Assembly: GCF_004349105.1 (NCBI RefSeq)
Contig: NZ_SMLB01000013.1
Location: 62,001-126,000, forward strand
DNA: 64,000 bases
Direction of reading: 5' to 3'
DNA from: Jiangella aurantiaca
Lineage (GTDB): Bacteria > Actinomycetota > Actinomycetes > Jiangellales > Jiangellaceae
The notes beneath the pieces were generated by a model. It made no database searches. It saw only the letters and a program-made list of their open reading frames with translations, and had not been told where the DNA came from. Made by a program: the position numbers and the translations under genes. This document shows, one piece after another, positions 56,080 through 64,000 of this stretch; the stretch's first letter is position 1; the number at the start of each line of letters is the position of its first letter.

Positions 56080-56334
56080 CGGCACCCTCCCCGATGGATC
56101 ATCCCGATTCACCGTACACCTGTCGCCCCGGCCTGACACGCCCTCGAACAACGCCATCCTCGTCCAGGCGGCCGCACACCAATCACTGAGAAGTGCGCCA
56201 TGTACGACAGCGCCACCGCGTCCCGCTCGGCCGGCCCGGCGCAGCGCTCCCGCCTCGACTGGGGCGCGGGCTCGCCTCTTCGCGGTCGTCCGCGTCAGCC
56301 TTGACGTTCTCCAAGGTGGGCCGCCCGTCTCTCT

Positions 56335-56923
56335 GGCGACCCCGCTCCGGCCGTTGCCGGTGTTGCCCGCGGCCTGGGAAGAAGTGCTGGTGCCGCGACG
56401 GGCCGGGGAAGCTCTTGGGCAAGCGATGCCCCGATCTGACCATCTCCGACGTCGACCGGCGCTCTGGCGAGACGAAGCAGCGCTGGTCGCCCAACCACGG
56501 CCGCTGGTACGCCCGCCACGAGGCGTTGCGTGGGGGGCAGGCTGGGTGGACTCCGGCAGGGTCTTCACCTACGAGGACGGCTCCGCCCTGAAGCCCGGAT
56601 ACGTCTCCGACAATTTCGAGCGGCTCTCCGCGGCCGCGCAACTGCCGCCGGTCCGGTTCCACGATTTGCGCCACGGCTCGGCCACCATGCTGCTGGCCGC
56701 CGGCGTCGACATGAAGGTCGTCTCAGAGATCCTCGGCCACGCGTCGAGCGCGTTCACCGCGGACGTTTGCACGTCGGTGGCTGAGGAACTGGCCGAGCAG
56801 GCGGCAGCCGTCATCGCGGCCTTCATCCCGCGGAGGGTGAAGGCCCGCGCCGCTGACGCTCGTTCCAGCAATGTTCCAGCACACCCCTCTTCAGAGAGGG
56901 GCCTGAGCAGTGGCTTGGGCTGA
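56335..56923 (+). pseudogene. Tyrosine integrase remnant with internal deletion and Tyr-to-Cys change
   Basis: One frame (about 56370–56540) reads CWCRDGPGKLLGKRCPDL and HGRWYARHEA, the N-terminal part of actinobacterial phage integrases. Another frame then carries the C-terminal catalytic end: GWVDSGRVFTYEDGSALKPG, FHDLRHGSATML and LGHASSAFTADVCTSV. About 200 residues between them are deleted. The catalytic Tyr of the last motif (normally TADVYTSV) is Cys through one A-to-G change at 56769. It ends 20 bp from the tRNA 3' end. Confidence 0.75.
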
Positions 56924-56942
56924 AGCTACAGGTCAGGAGGGG

Positions 56943-57016
56943 TAGCCCGGGTGGGACTCGAACCCACAGGCACCGCATTTTGAGTGCGGCGGCTTTGCCA
57001 GTTTGCCTACCGGGCC
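56943..57016 (-). tRNA. tRNA with anticodon CAA (Leu by codon), short variable loop
   Basis: A 74-nt cloverleaf. Acceptor arms 57016–57010 and 56950–56944 pair with one G-U at the end, and A at 56943 is the discriminator. The D arm has GGC/GCC, the anticodon stem CCGCA/TGCGG encloses the loop CTCAAAA (anticodon CAA) and the T arm GTGGG-TTCGAGT-CCCAC is perfect. CCA is not encoded. The variable loop is only 5 nt, although tRNA-Leu normally has a long variable arm. The adjacent dead integrase suggests its 3' end was an attachment site. Confidence 0.85.
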
Positions 57017-57083
57017 GCGCGCTCGGCCGCGACAGAGGCCCAGCCTACCCTTATCCGTAACATGCGCCGAGTAGGCTTCCCGG

Positions 57084-57689
57084 GTGACCGAAACGCCTAC
57101 GCCAACCGCGCCCGCCCGACGTGTTCTCGTCGCCGAGGACGAGTCGCTCATCCGCCTCGATCTCATCGAGATGCTGGGTGAGGAGGGGTACGAGGTGGTC
57201 GGAGAGGCCGCCGACGGCGCCAGCGCCGTACGGCTGGCCGAGGAGCACCGCCCCGACCTCGTCGTCATGGACGTGAAGATGCCGGTGCTCGACGGCATCT
57301 CCGCCGCGGCCCGCATCGTCGAGCAGCGCATCGCCCCCGTGCTCATCCTGACCGCCTTCTCCCAACGTGACCTCGTCGAGCGCGCCCGCGACGCGGGGGC
57401 GATGGCGTACCTGGTGAAGCCGTTCAGCAAGGCCGACCTCGTGCCGGCCATCGAGATGGCGCTGTCGCGGCACGAGGAGCTCACCCAGCTCGAGAACGAG
57501 GTCGCCGACCTCAACGAGCGGCTCGAGACGCGCAAGCTGGTCGACCGCGCGAAGGGCATCCTGCAGACGAGGTACGGGCTCAGTGAGCCCGACGCGTTCC
57601 GGTGGATCCAGAAGGCAGCCATGGACAAGCGCACGTCCATGCGCGACGTGGCGAAGGTCGTTCTGTCCGAAGGCGAGTCGAAGAGCTGA
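57084..57689 (+). CDS. pdtaR: Receiver–ANTAR antitermination regulator (PdtaR type)
   Basis: A 201-residue response regulator. The receiver (about residues 13–128) has phospho-acceptor Asp in VVMDVKMP and Lys in YLVKPF. The C-terminal ANTAR domain (about 133–190) reads KLVDRAKGILQTRYGLSEPDAFRWIQKAAM. ANTAR domains bind dual-hexaloop RNA hairpins and prevent termination. The PdtaS kinase is not in the window. The GTG at 57084 lies 6 bp after TAGGCT, suggesting a leaderless mRNA. Confidence 0.93.
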   Translation: MTETPTPTAPARRVLVAEDESLIRLDLIEMLGEEGYEVVGEAADGASAVRLAEEHRPDLVVMDVKMPVLDGISAAARIVEQRIAPVLILTAFSQRDLVERARDAGAMAYLVKPFSKADLVPAIEMALSRHEELTQLENEVADLNERLETRKLVDRAKGILQTRYGLSEPDAFRWIQKAAMDKRTSMRDVAKVVLSEGESKS

Positions 57690-57690
57690 C

Positions 57691-58833
57691 ATGTCCGTGC
57701 GTCGTGGCGCGGGGTGGGCCGCGCTGACGGCGGCCGCCGCGCTGCTCTCGTCGTGCGGCATGGTCGGCGCCCTGGGCGACGACGACGCCGGCGCGCAGAC
57801 GGCCACAGTCGGCGTGCTCGTGCCCGCCAGCGGCTGGCAGCAGGCCGACGGCGAGGCGGTGCTGGCGGCGGTCCGCGCCGCCGTCGAGCAGACGGCGGAC
57901 GACATCGCCGGCTGGACGGTCGAGGTCGTCGCCGTCGACGAGGACGAGAAGGGCCAGGCTGCGGCCGACGCCGTCACCGAGCTGGTCGACGGTGACGCGG
58001 TCGCGGTGATCGGCGGGCTGACGACGCCGGGCGTGCGGGCCGCGCAGCCGATCCTGGACGACGAGAACGTGCTGTTCGTGTCGCCGGCCGATGTCGTGCC
58101 GGCGCACACCCTGGGCGCCGACCCGAGCGCGCCGCTGCGTCCGTACCGCTCGTACTTCCGGACGGCGGTCGGCGCCGAGCCGCCGGCCGCGGCGCTGGCC
58201 CGGTACGCCGTCAGCGGGCTGCGCGCCGAGGCCGTCGCGGTCGTCGACGGGGGAGACCCGGCCGAGGTGCGGGCGTTCACCGAAGCCGTCGACGACGCCG
58301 GCGGCACGGTCGTGGCCCGCGGCGCCGACGTCGCCACCGTCGTCGCGACGGCGAAGACAGAGGGCGCCACCGCCGTCTTCGTGGCCGGGGACCCGGAGGT
58401 CGCGGCCCAGGTCGACCGTCAGATCCGCAGCGCGCGGCTGGACGCGACCCTGCTGGGGGCGACGGCGTTCGGCGGCGACTTCGCCGATGACGGAGGCGAA
58501 GGGGCGGTGCGGGCGGAGCCGGCCGAGCTGGACGCGACGGCGGGGGTGCGGTCGGGCCAGTTGGCCGAGGACGTCGGTGTGCCGCTGGGGGACTTCGGCG
58601 CGGCCGCCTACGACGCCGGGACCGCGGTCGGCACGGTGCTGGCGCGCTGCCTGCCGCCGGCCAGTTCGGCGTCGTCGGCGCGGCGCGGCTGCCTGGGCGA
58701 GATGAGCCAGCTGGACTTCGCCGGCGCCACCGGAGAGGTCTCGTTCGACGAGTACGGCGACCGCACCGGAGGCAGCATCCGGTTCAGCGTGCTGCGGGAC
58801 GGGACCTGGGAAGTCGTCGGTGTTGATGGCTGA
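57691..58833 (+). CDS. LivK-like periplasmic-binding lipoprotein, divergent
   Basis: A 380-residue exported lipoprotein (lipobox LSSC) of the type I periplasmic-binding, branched-chain amino acid group. Features VGVLVPASG, AVIGGLTTPG and ENVLFVSPAD; the FGAAAYDAG block matches the C-terminal lobe. It starts 1 bp after pdtaR, so they are co-transcribed. It is less conserved than the next gene product and may bind another ligand. Confidence 0.85.
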   Translation: MSVRRGAGWAALTAAAALLSSCGMVGALGDDDAGAQTATVGVLVPASGWQQADGEAVLAAVRAAVEQTADDIAGWTVEVVAVDEDEKGQAAADAVTELVDGDAVAVIGGLTTPGVRAAQPILDDENVLFVSPADVVPAHTLGADPSAPLRPYRSYFRTAVGAEPPAAALARYAVSGLRAEAVAVVDGGDPAEVRAFTEAVDDAGGTVVARGADVATVVATAKTEGATAVFVAGDPEVAAQVDRQIRSARLDATLLGATAFGGDFADDGGEGAVRAEPAELDATAGVRSGQLAEDVGVPLGDFGAAAYDAGTAVGTVLARCLPPASSASSARRGCLGEMSQLDFAGATGEVSFDEYGDRTGGSIRFSVLRDGTWEVVGVDG

Positions 58834-58979
58834 TGTCCAAGGTCACAGTGTCCTAACAAGATGATCCTGGTTGGCTACCGCTACTACGCTTGGGCCCCCG
58901 CACGGCATAGGTTTCGGAAGTCATCGCAGATTCAACCGGCGGCTGGTGACGGCGGCCGGCTCGGCGAAGGAGACATCTC

Positions 58980-60263
58980 ATGACCCGCACATCGCGACTG
59001 TGGCGGTCTCTTGCCGTCGCCGGAGCGGCCTCGCTCGTGCTGGCCGCTTGCGGTGGCGACGACGACGGCGGCACGGACGACGAGTCGCCCGGGGCTGGTG
59101 GCGACGGCGGCACGGCAACCAGCGAGGAGCCGCTGCGGCTCGGCACGCTGCTCCCCGAGACCGGCAACCTCGCCTTCCTCGGCCCGCCGGAGTTCGCCGG
59201 CGTCGACCTCGCGATCCAGGAGATCAACGAGGCCGGTGGCGTGCTCGGCCACGAGGTCGAGATCACGCACACCGACTCCAGCGACGCGAGCAACTCCGCG
59301 GTCACCCAGCAGTCCACCGACCAGCTGCTCAACGAGGGCGTGGCCGCCATCATCGGTGCCGCGTCGTCCGGTGTGTCGTTCACGGTGCTCGACCGCATCG
59401 TCCAGGACGAGACCATCATGTTCTCGCCGGCGAACACCTCGCCCGACTTCACCACGTACGAGGACGACGGCCTGTACTTCCGCACGGCGCCGTCCGACGT
59501 GCTGCAGGGCCAGGTGCTCGGCGACACCATCCTCGGTGACGGCCACGCCAACGTCGCGATCCTGAACCTCGACGACGCCTACGGCAACGGCCTCGCGCAG
59601 TACCTCACCGAGACGCTCGAGAGCGGTGGCGGCACCGTCGCCGAGCACATCGTCTACGACCCGCAGGCGTCCAGCTACACCTCCGAGGTCAGCCAGGTCG
59701 CCGCGGCGGCGCCCGACGCCATCGCGCTGATCGGCTTCGAGGAGACCGTCACGATCATCCCCGAGCTGGTCACCCAGGGCATCGGCCCGCAGACGATCCC
59801 GCTGTACTTCGTCGACGGAAACCTGTCGAACTACGGCGACCAGCTGCCGGCGGGCACGCTCGAGGGCAACAAGGGCACCCTGCCGGGCGCGGAGACCGGG
59901 GCGGACTTCCAGGAGCGGATGCTGCAGATCAACCCGGACCTCCAGGACTTCAGCTACGGCCCGGAGTCCTACGACGCGACGATGCTGCTGGCCCTGGCGG
60001 CCCTCCAGGCCGAGTCGGTCGAGAGCCGCGACATCGCTGACAACCTCGTCGCCGTCTCCCGCGAGGGCACCGAGTGCTCCGGCTTCCAGGAGTGCGCGGA
60101 CCTGCTCGCCGACGGCGAGGACATCGACTACCAGGGCGTGTCCGGCCCGGTCGAGTTCACCGATGCCGGCGACCCCGAGACGGCCACCATCGGCGTCTAC
60201 CAGTACGGCCCGGACAACACCTACACGCCGCTGGACTACGTCGAGCGGTCCATGACGGAGTGA
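58980..60263 (+). CDS. livK: Branched-chain amino-acid-type ABC binding lipoprotein
   Basis: A 427-residue lipoprotein: signal peptide with lipobox LAAC, an acidic Gly-rich linker, then a Peripla_BP_6 domain (GTLLPETGNLAFLGPPEFAG, AAIIGAASSGVSF, MFSPANTSPDF, SYDATMLLALA). AAGGAGA precedes the ATG by 6 bp. It delivers an amino acid or related compound to the Liv permease, whose ATPases are encoded at the right edge of the window on the other strand. An intrinsic terminator follows. Confidence 0.9.
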   Translation: MTRTSRLWRSLAVAGAASLVLAACGGDDDGGTDDESPGAGGDGGTATSEEPLRLGTLLPETGNLAFLGPPEFAGVDLAIQEINEAGGVLGHEVEITHTDSSDASNSAVTQQSTDQLLNEGVAAIIGAASSGVSFTVLDRIVQDETIMFSPANTSPDFTTYEDDGLYFRTAPSDVLQGQVLGDTILGDGHANVAILNLDDAYGNGLAQYLTETLESGGGTVAEHIVYDPQASSYTSEVSQVAAAAPDAIALIGFEETVTIIPELVTQGIGPQTIPLYFVDGNLSNYGDQLPAGTLEGNKGTLPGAETGADFQERMLQINPDLQDFSYGPESYDATMLLALAALQAESVESRDIADNLVAVSREGTECSGFQECADLLADGEDIDYQGVSGPVEFTDAGDPETATIGVYQYGPDNTYTPLDYVERSMTE

Positions 60264-60285
60264 CCTGAGGTCACGTCAGCGAAGG

Positions 60286-60314
60286 CCCCGCCGGGTGCAC
60301 TCGGCGGGGTTTTT
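60286..60314 (+). terminator. Intrinsic terminator after livK
   Basis: CCCCGCCG (60286) pairs with CGGCGGGG (60302) around an 8-nt loop, followed by TTTTT. It is a textbook form, rare in this genome. TGACCTGAGGTCA at 60261–60273 (over the livK stop) is a 13-bp palindrome. Confidence 0.88.
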
Positions 60315-60344
60315 CGCGCCCCGAACCGCCGCGTGATACGACCG

Positions 60345-60374
60345 TTGACACTTTATACATCACTCTTGTACGTT
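60345..60374 (+). promoter_or_regulatory. Near-consensus promoter of the M20 amidohydrolase
   Basis: TTGACA (60345–60350), an 18-bp AT-rich spacer and TACGTT (60369–60374). The start near 60381 leaves an untranslated leader of about 170 nt. Confidence 0.75.
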
Positions 60375-60433
60375 CCTCGTTCAAGGCGCCGAAATCACCC
60401 CAGCCGACCCATTTCGACATCCATCCTGCCTTC

Positions 60434-60454
60434 ACGCGACCACTCTGGTCGCGT
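60434..60454 (+). other. 9-bp hairpin in the M20 leader
   Basis: ACGCGACCA and TGGTCGCGT pair perfectly with a CTC loop, in the middle of the 170-nt leader. A second, weaker CGGCC/GGCCG pair lies next to the ribosome site (GAGGAG). Confidence 0.5.
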
Positions 60455-60550
60455 CCAGGTCAGCGGTTCCGGCGACGGCGCCACGCCGCTCATCCCCCCA
60501 GCTCAGACGACTGTTCGGCCCCTTGTTGGCCGCAGTGAGGAGCGATTGCG

Positions 60551-62281
60551 ATGTGCGACACCGACCACAACGAACCCGTCCACAGCCCGCAGTTCAGCCG
60601 GCGCCAGGCGATCGGAATCGGCGCCGCCGCGGCCGCCGCCGCGACCGTCGTCCCCGGGCTCACCGGCCGGCAGGCCGCATACGCCGCGGAGGAGGTGAGC
60701 CCGGAGAACTACGAGGCGCCCACCGGCCTGGCGATGGACAGCAACGCCAAGAACACCGCGCTCGGCGTCATCGACCGGTACGCGGACTCGATCACCGGCC
60801 TCAGCGACACCATCTGGGAGTACGCCGAGCCGTCGCTGGCCGAGTGGAACTCCGCGCTCGTGGAGGCGGAGTTCCTGCGCAAGCACGGGTTCCGCATCCA
60901 GTGGGCGGTCGGCGGCCTGCCGACGACGTTCGTCGCGACGTTCAGTAACGGCACCGGCAGCCCGGTGATCGGGTTCAGTGGCGAGTACGACGCGCTGCCC
61001 GGCGTCTCGCAGAACAAGGGGTCCACCGAGCACGACCCGCTGATCTACGAGGACGACCCGTACTCGCCGAACTACGGGTACGGGCACGGCTGCGGCCACT
61101 CGGCGCTGGGTGCGGCCGCGGCGGGCGCGGCGGTGGCGGCGGCGAGCGCGCTGCGCGGGCACCGGCTCGACGGCACCGTCAAGTTCTTCGGGTCGACGGC
61201 GGAGGAGCAGCTGGTCGGCAAGTCCTACGACGTCATGAAGGGCGTCTACAACGGCTGTGACGTGTTCGTCGACTGGCATCCCGGGCGCAACACCAGCACC
61301 GGCTTCGGCTCGAACAACGCGCTCAAGGCGATGGCGTTCAACTTCAGCGGCACCCACGGCCACGGCGGCAGCCCGCTGGGCAACAAGAACGCGCAGAACG
61401 CCGTCCGGGCCCTGACGATGCTCACCGACATGCTGCGCGAGCACCACGTCGCGCCGGCCGGGCGCATCCACCACGCGATCCGGCACTCTGCCGAGGCGCC
61501 GAACGTCCACGCCGCGCTGGCCGGCGCCTGGTACTTCGTCCGCGAGGCGACACCGGAACGGGTGGCGATCCTGGCCGAGAAGGTCAGCGACTGCGCCCGC
61601 GCCGCCGGCCTCGCGATGCGCATGGAGGTGCACGAGCGCACCGTCGCGAACATCTGGAACATGCTCCCGAACAAGCGCGGCGCCGAGCTCGTCCACGACA
61701 ACATGGTGCAGATCGGCGCGCCGGAGTTCACCGAGGAGGACCAGGCCTACGGGAAGGGCCTGCAGGCCGCGGCCGGCATCCCCCAGAACGGCTACAGCAC
61801 CGGCGTCGCCGACCTGCGCCCGCCGCAGGAGTTCTTCACCGGCGGCGGCTCCACGGACGTCGCCGACATCAGCTGGATCGTCCCGACGCTCAGCCTCGGC
61901 ACCCCGGTCAGCCCTTCCGGGACGGCCAACCACAGCTGGCTGACGACCGGCTCGACGGTGTCGCACGCGGGCCACGTGGCGCTGCTGGCCGCCGCCCGCT
62001 ACCTCGCCGCCGTCGCCGTCGACCTGTTCACGCAACCGGCGCTGGTGACGGAGATCAAGGAGGAGCACGCCGCCCGCACCGCGAACGTCGAGTGGGCCAG
62101 CCTGCTGCCGGCCGACTTCCAGCCCCCAGCCGTCGCGCCGCCGGAGTGGTTCCTGAAGCGGACCGGCCAGAGCTGGCCGAACGGCCAGATCACCTGGCCG
62201 CCGGAGCGGATCGTCGGGCACACCAAGTGGGAGAGCCTCGGCCCGCCCATCCCGCCGGGCAACGTCCAGCCCTACGAGTGA
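60551..62281 (+). CDS. Tat-exported M20 amidohydrolase (AbgB-like)
   Basis: A 576-residue zinc hydrolase. The N-terminal SRRQAIGIGAAAAAAATVV is a Tat signal (twin Arg), with cleavage near AAYAAEE. The M20D core has GFSGEYDALPG, YGHGCGHSALG and STAEEQLVGKS, the metal ligands and catalytic Glu-Glu, plus a dimerisation domain. It resembles p-aminobenzoyl-glutamate hydrolase subunit B, but export is unusual for that enzyme. It probably releases amino acids outside for the Liv uptake system next door; this is inference. Confidence 0.85.
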   Translation: MCDTDHNEPVHSPQFSRRQAIGIGAAAAAAATVVPGLTGRQAAYAAEEVSPENYEAPTGLAMDSNAKNTALGVIDRYADSITGLSDTIWEYAEPSLAEWNSALVEAEFLRKHGFRIQWAVGGLPTTFVATFSNGTGSPVIGFSGEYDALPGVSQNKGSTEHDPLIYEDDPYSPNYGYGHGCGHSALGAAAAGAAVAAASALRGHRLDGTVKFFGSTAEEQLVGKSYDVMKGVYNGCDVFVDWHPGRNTSTGFGSNNALKAMAFNFSGTHGHGGSPLGNKNAQNAVRALTMLTDMLREHHVAPAGRIHHAIRHSAEAPNVHAALAGAWYFVREATPERVAILAEKVSDCARAAGLAMRMEVHERTVANIWNMLPNKRGAELVHDNMVQIGAPEFTEEDQAYGKGLQAAAGIPQNGYSTGVADLRPPQEFFTGGGSTDVADISWIVPTLSLGTPVSPSGTANHSWLTTGSTVSHAGHVALLAAARYLAAVAVDLFTQPALVTEIKEEHAARTANVEWASLLPADFQPPAVAPPEWFLKRTGQSWPNGQITWPPERIVGHTKWESLGPPIPPGNVQPYE

Positions 62282-62296
62282 CGGACGGCGCCGGCC

Positions 62297-62326
62297 GGGG
62301 CTCGCGGGCCGTGACCCACGAGCCCC
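62297..62326. terminator. Bidirectional terminator between M20 gene and livF
   Basis: GGGGCTCG (62297–62304) pairs with CGAGCCCC (62319–62326), and an inner GGG/CCC extends it. It lies in the 57-bp gap between converging genes. Confidence 0.65.
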
Positions 62327-62338
62327 GCCCGGGCGTCG

Positions 62339-63114
<776 letters not shown>

Positions 63115-63118
<4 letters not shown>

Positions 63119-64000
63119 CGTCCGTCCTTCGTCTCGCCGGTGTGCTCGACCGGCACGGCTTCGGCCGGCGCCTGGCCGAGTTCGGCCGCGACCTCCTCGG
63201 CCAGCGTCCCGGTCTCGAGCTGCTCCTCCAGCTCGGCCAGCGACTGGTCGTGGTGGGCTCCGAGGTAGGCGTCGATGACCTTGTGGTCGGACATGACGGT
63301 CTCCGGCGGGCCCTCGGCCAGGATCCGGCCCTGGCCCATGACGACGACCCAGTCGGCGATGTCGCGGACCATGTCCATGTCGTGCTCGATGAACAGCACC
63401 GTCATGCCCTGCTCGCGCAGGTTGGCGACGTGCTGCAGCAGCGACTGGGTGAGCGCCGGGTTGACGCCGGCCATCGGCTCGTCGAGCATGACGAGCTCCG
63501 GACCGACCATGAGCGCGCGGGCCATTTCGAGCAGCTTGCGCTGGCCGCCGGAGAGCGAGCCGGCGAAGTCGTCACGCTTGGTGTCGAGCTTGAACCGGGC
63601 CAGCAGCTCCTCGGCCCGCTCGGTGATGGCGTCCTCCTGGCCGCGCCAGGTGAACGGCAGCATGGCCCGCCAGAAGCTCTCGCCCCGCTGCCCGGTGGCG
63701 CCCAGCCGCATGTTCTCGATGACCGTCAGCTTCGACAGCGCCTTCGTCAGCTGGAACGTGCGCACCATGCCGGCCCGGGCCACCTTGAACGGCGGCGTGC
63801 CGTGCAGCGACCGGCCGTTGAAGGTCCACGACCCGGAGTTGGCGCGGTCGAACCCGGTGAGCAGGTTGAAGAACGTCGTCTTCCCGGCCCCGTTGGGGCC
63901 GATGAGCGCGGTGATGGCGCCGCGCTGCACCTCGACGTGGTCGACGTCGACGGCGAGCAGGCCGCCGAAGTGCCGCTTGACATCGTCGGCGACGAGGATC
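63115..64000 (-). CDS. livG: Liv ABC transporter ATPase LivG (N-terminus cut by window edge)
   Basis: The frame is open to the right edge and reads ILVADDVKRHFGGLLAVDVD before the Walker A GPNGAGKTT; an internal GTG at 63930 is not the start. Q-loop VRTFQLTKALSKLTV, signature LSGGQRKLLEMARAL, Walker B LVMLDEPMAGVNP and H-loop IEHDMDMV are intact. A C-terminal acidic extension of about 45 residues follows the normal LivG end. The first one to three dozen residues lie outside the window. Confidence 0.93.

Noticed and set aside
30598-56923. A complete natural-product gene cluster
   Set aside because: Exporters, regulators and an FAD oxidase are present, but no synthase (PKS, NRPS, terpene or RiPP maturase) is seen.

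Overview
The window comes from a high-GC actinomycete. The evidence is strong G/C bias at third codon positions, many GTG starts, a PriA-type isomerase with no trpF nearby, the actinobacterial order hisI–trpE–(Trp-region membrane protein)–trpC–trpB–trpA–lgt, and a receiver-ANTAR regulator of the PdtaR type. I do not assign a genus. The left half (about 1–30.5 kb) is conserved core. The part between about 30.6 and 57 kb is a patchwork of accessory genes and broken genes. The last 7 kb is core-like again.

Layout of the left half: a membrane-anchored alpha/beta hydrolase runs off the left edge, divergent from hisH–methyltransferase–priA–hisF, whose genes overlap by a few bases. Next are a secreted LPXTG-anchored protein, a structured 490-bp gap, a heterodimeric ABC exporter and two tandem paralogous lipoproteins on the minus strand. 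Then come hisI–trpE, the Trp-region membrane protein, a two-helix HGxxPAAW-like protein, a free-standing winged-helix protein, trpC, trpB–trpA, two DsbA-like membrane-anchored proteins, lgt with a Lys/Ala-rich tail, gltB–gltD and pyk. A small Cys-cluster gene, a LysE-type exporter and xth close this part. Together these make histidine, tryptophan and glutamate, run lower glycolysis and lipidate lipoproteins. PriA probably serves both the His and Trp pathways.

The accessory stretch carries an HNH/DUF222 gene, an ECF41-type sigma factor with its epimerase, three drug-type MFS exporters (one with a divergent TetR and two operators), and an editing-domain-less threonyl-tRNA synthetase behind a Thr-rich leader peptide with mutually exclusive hairpins. 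It also holds a hydrolase–EthD–TetR group, zinc-independent L36/L33 behind a Zur-like box, an MFS and a GNAT gene each preceded by a pair of TACCC-N5-GGGTA sites, a membrane STAND-like TPR ATPase, an FAD oxidase and a LuxR–TPR regulator. Among them lie at least eight gene remnants: DUF6398, AraC tail, FMN reductase, AfsR/LuxR-type ATPase, HtrA PDZ, methyltransferase, M50 protease and integrase. A dead tyrosine integrase sits against the 3' end of a tRNA(CAA) gene at 56.9 kb, so this looks like an old, eroding integrated island between pyk/xth and pdtaR/liv.

After the tRNA come pdtaR, two LivK-type binding lipoproteins with a clear intrinsic terminator, a Tat-exported M20 amidohydrolase behind a near-consensus promoter, and, convergently, livF and livG, the latter cut by the right edge. 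The best candidate for something undescribed is the threonine leader/attenuator region upstream of the truncated thrS. Second is the four-site CsoR-like operator set. All identifications are by reading; no database search was run.
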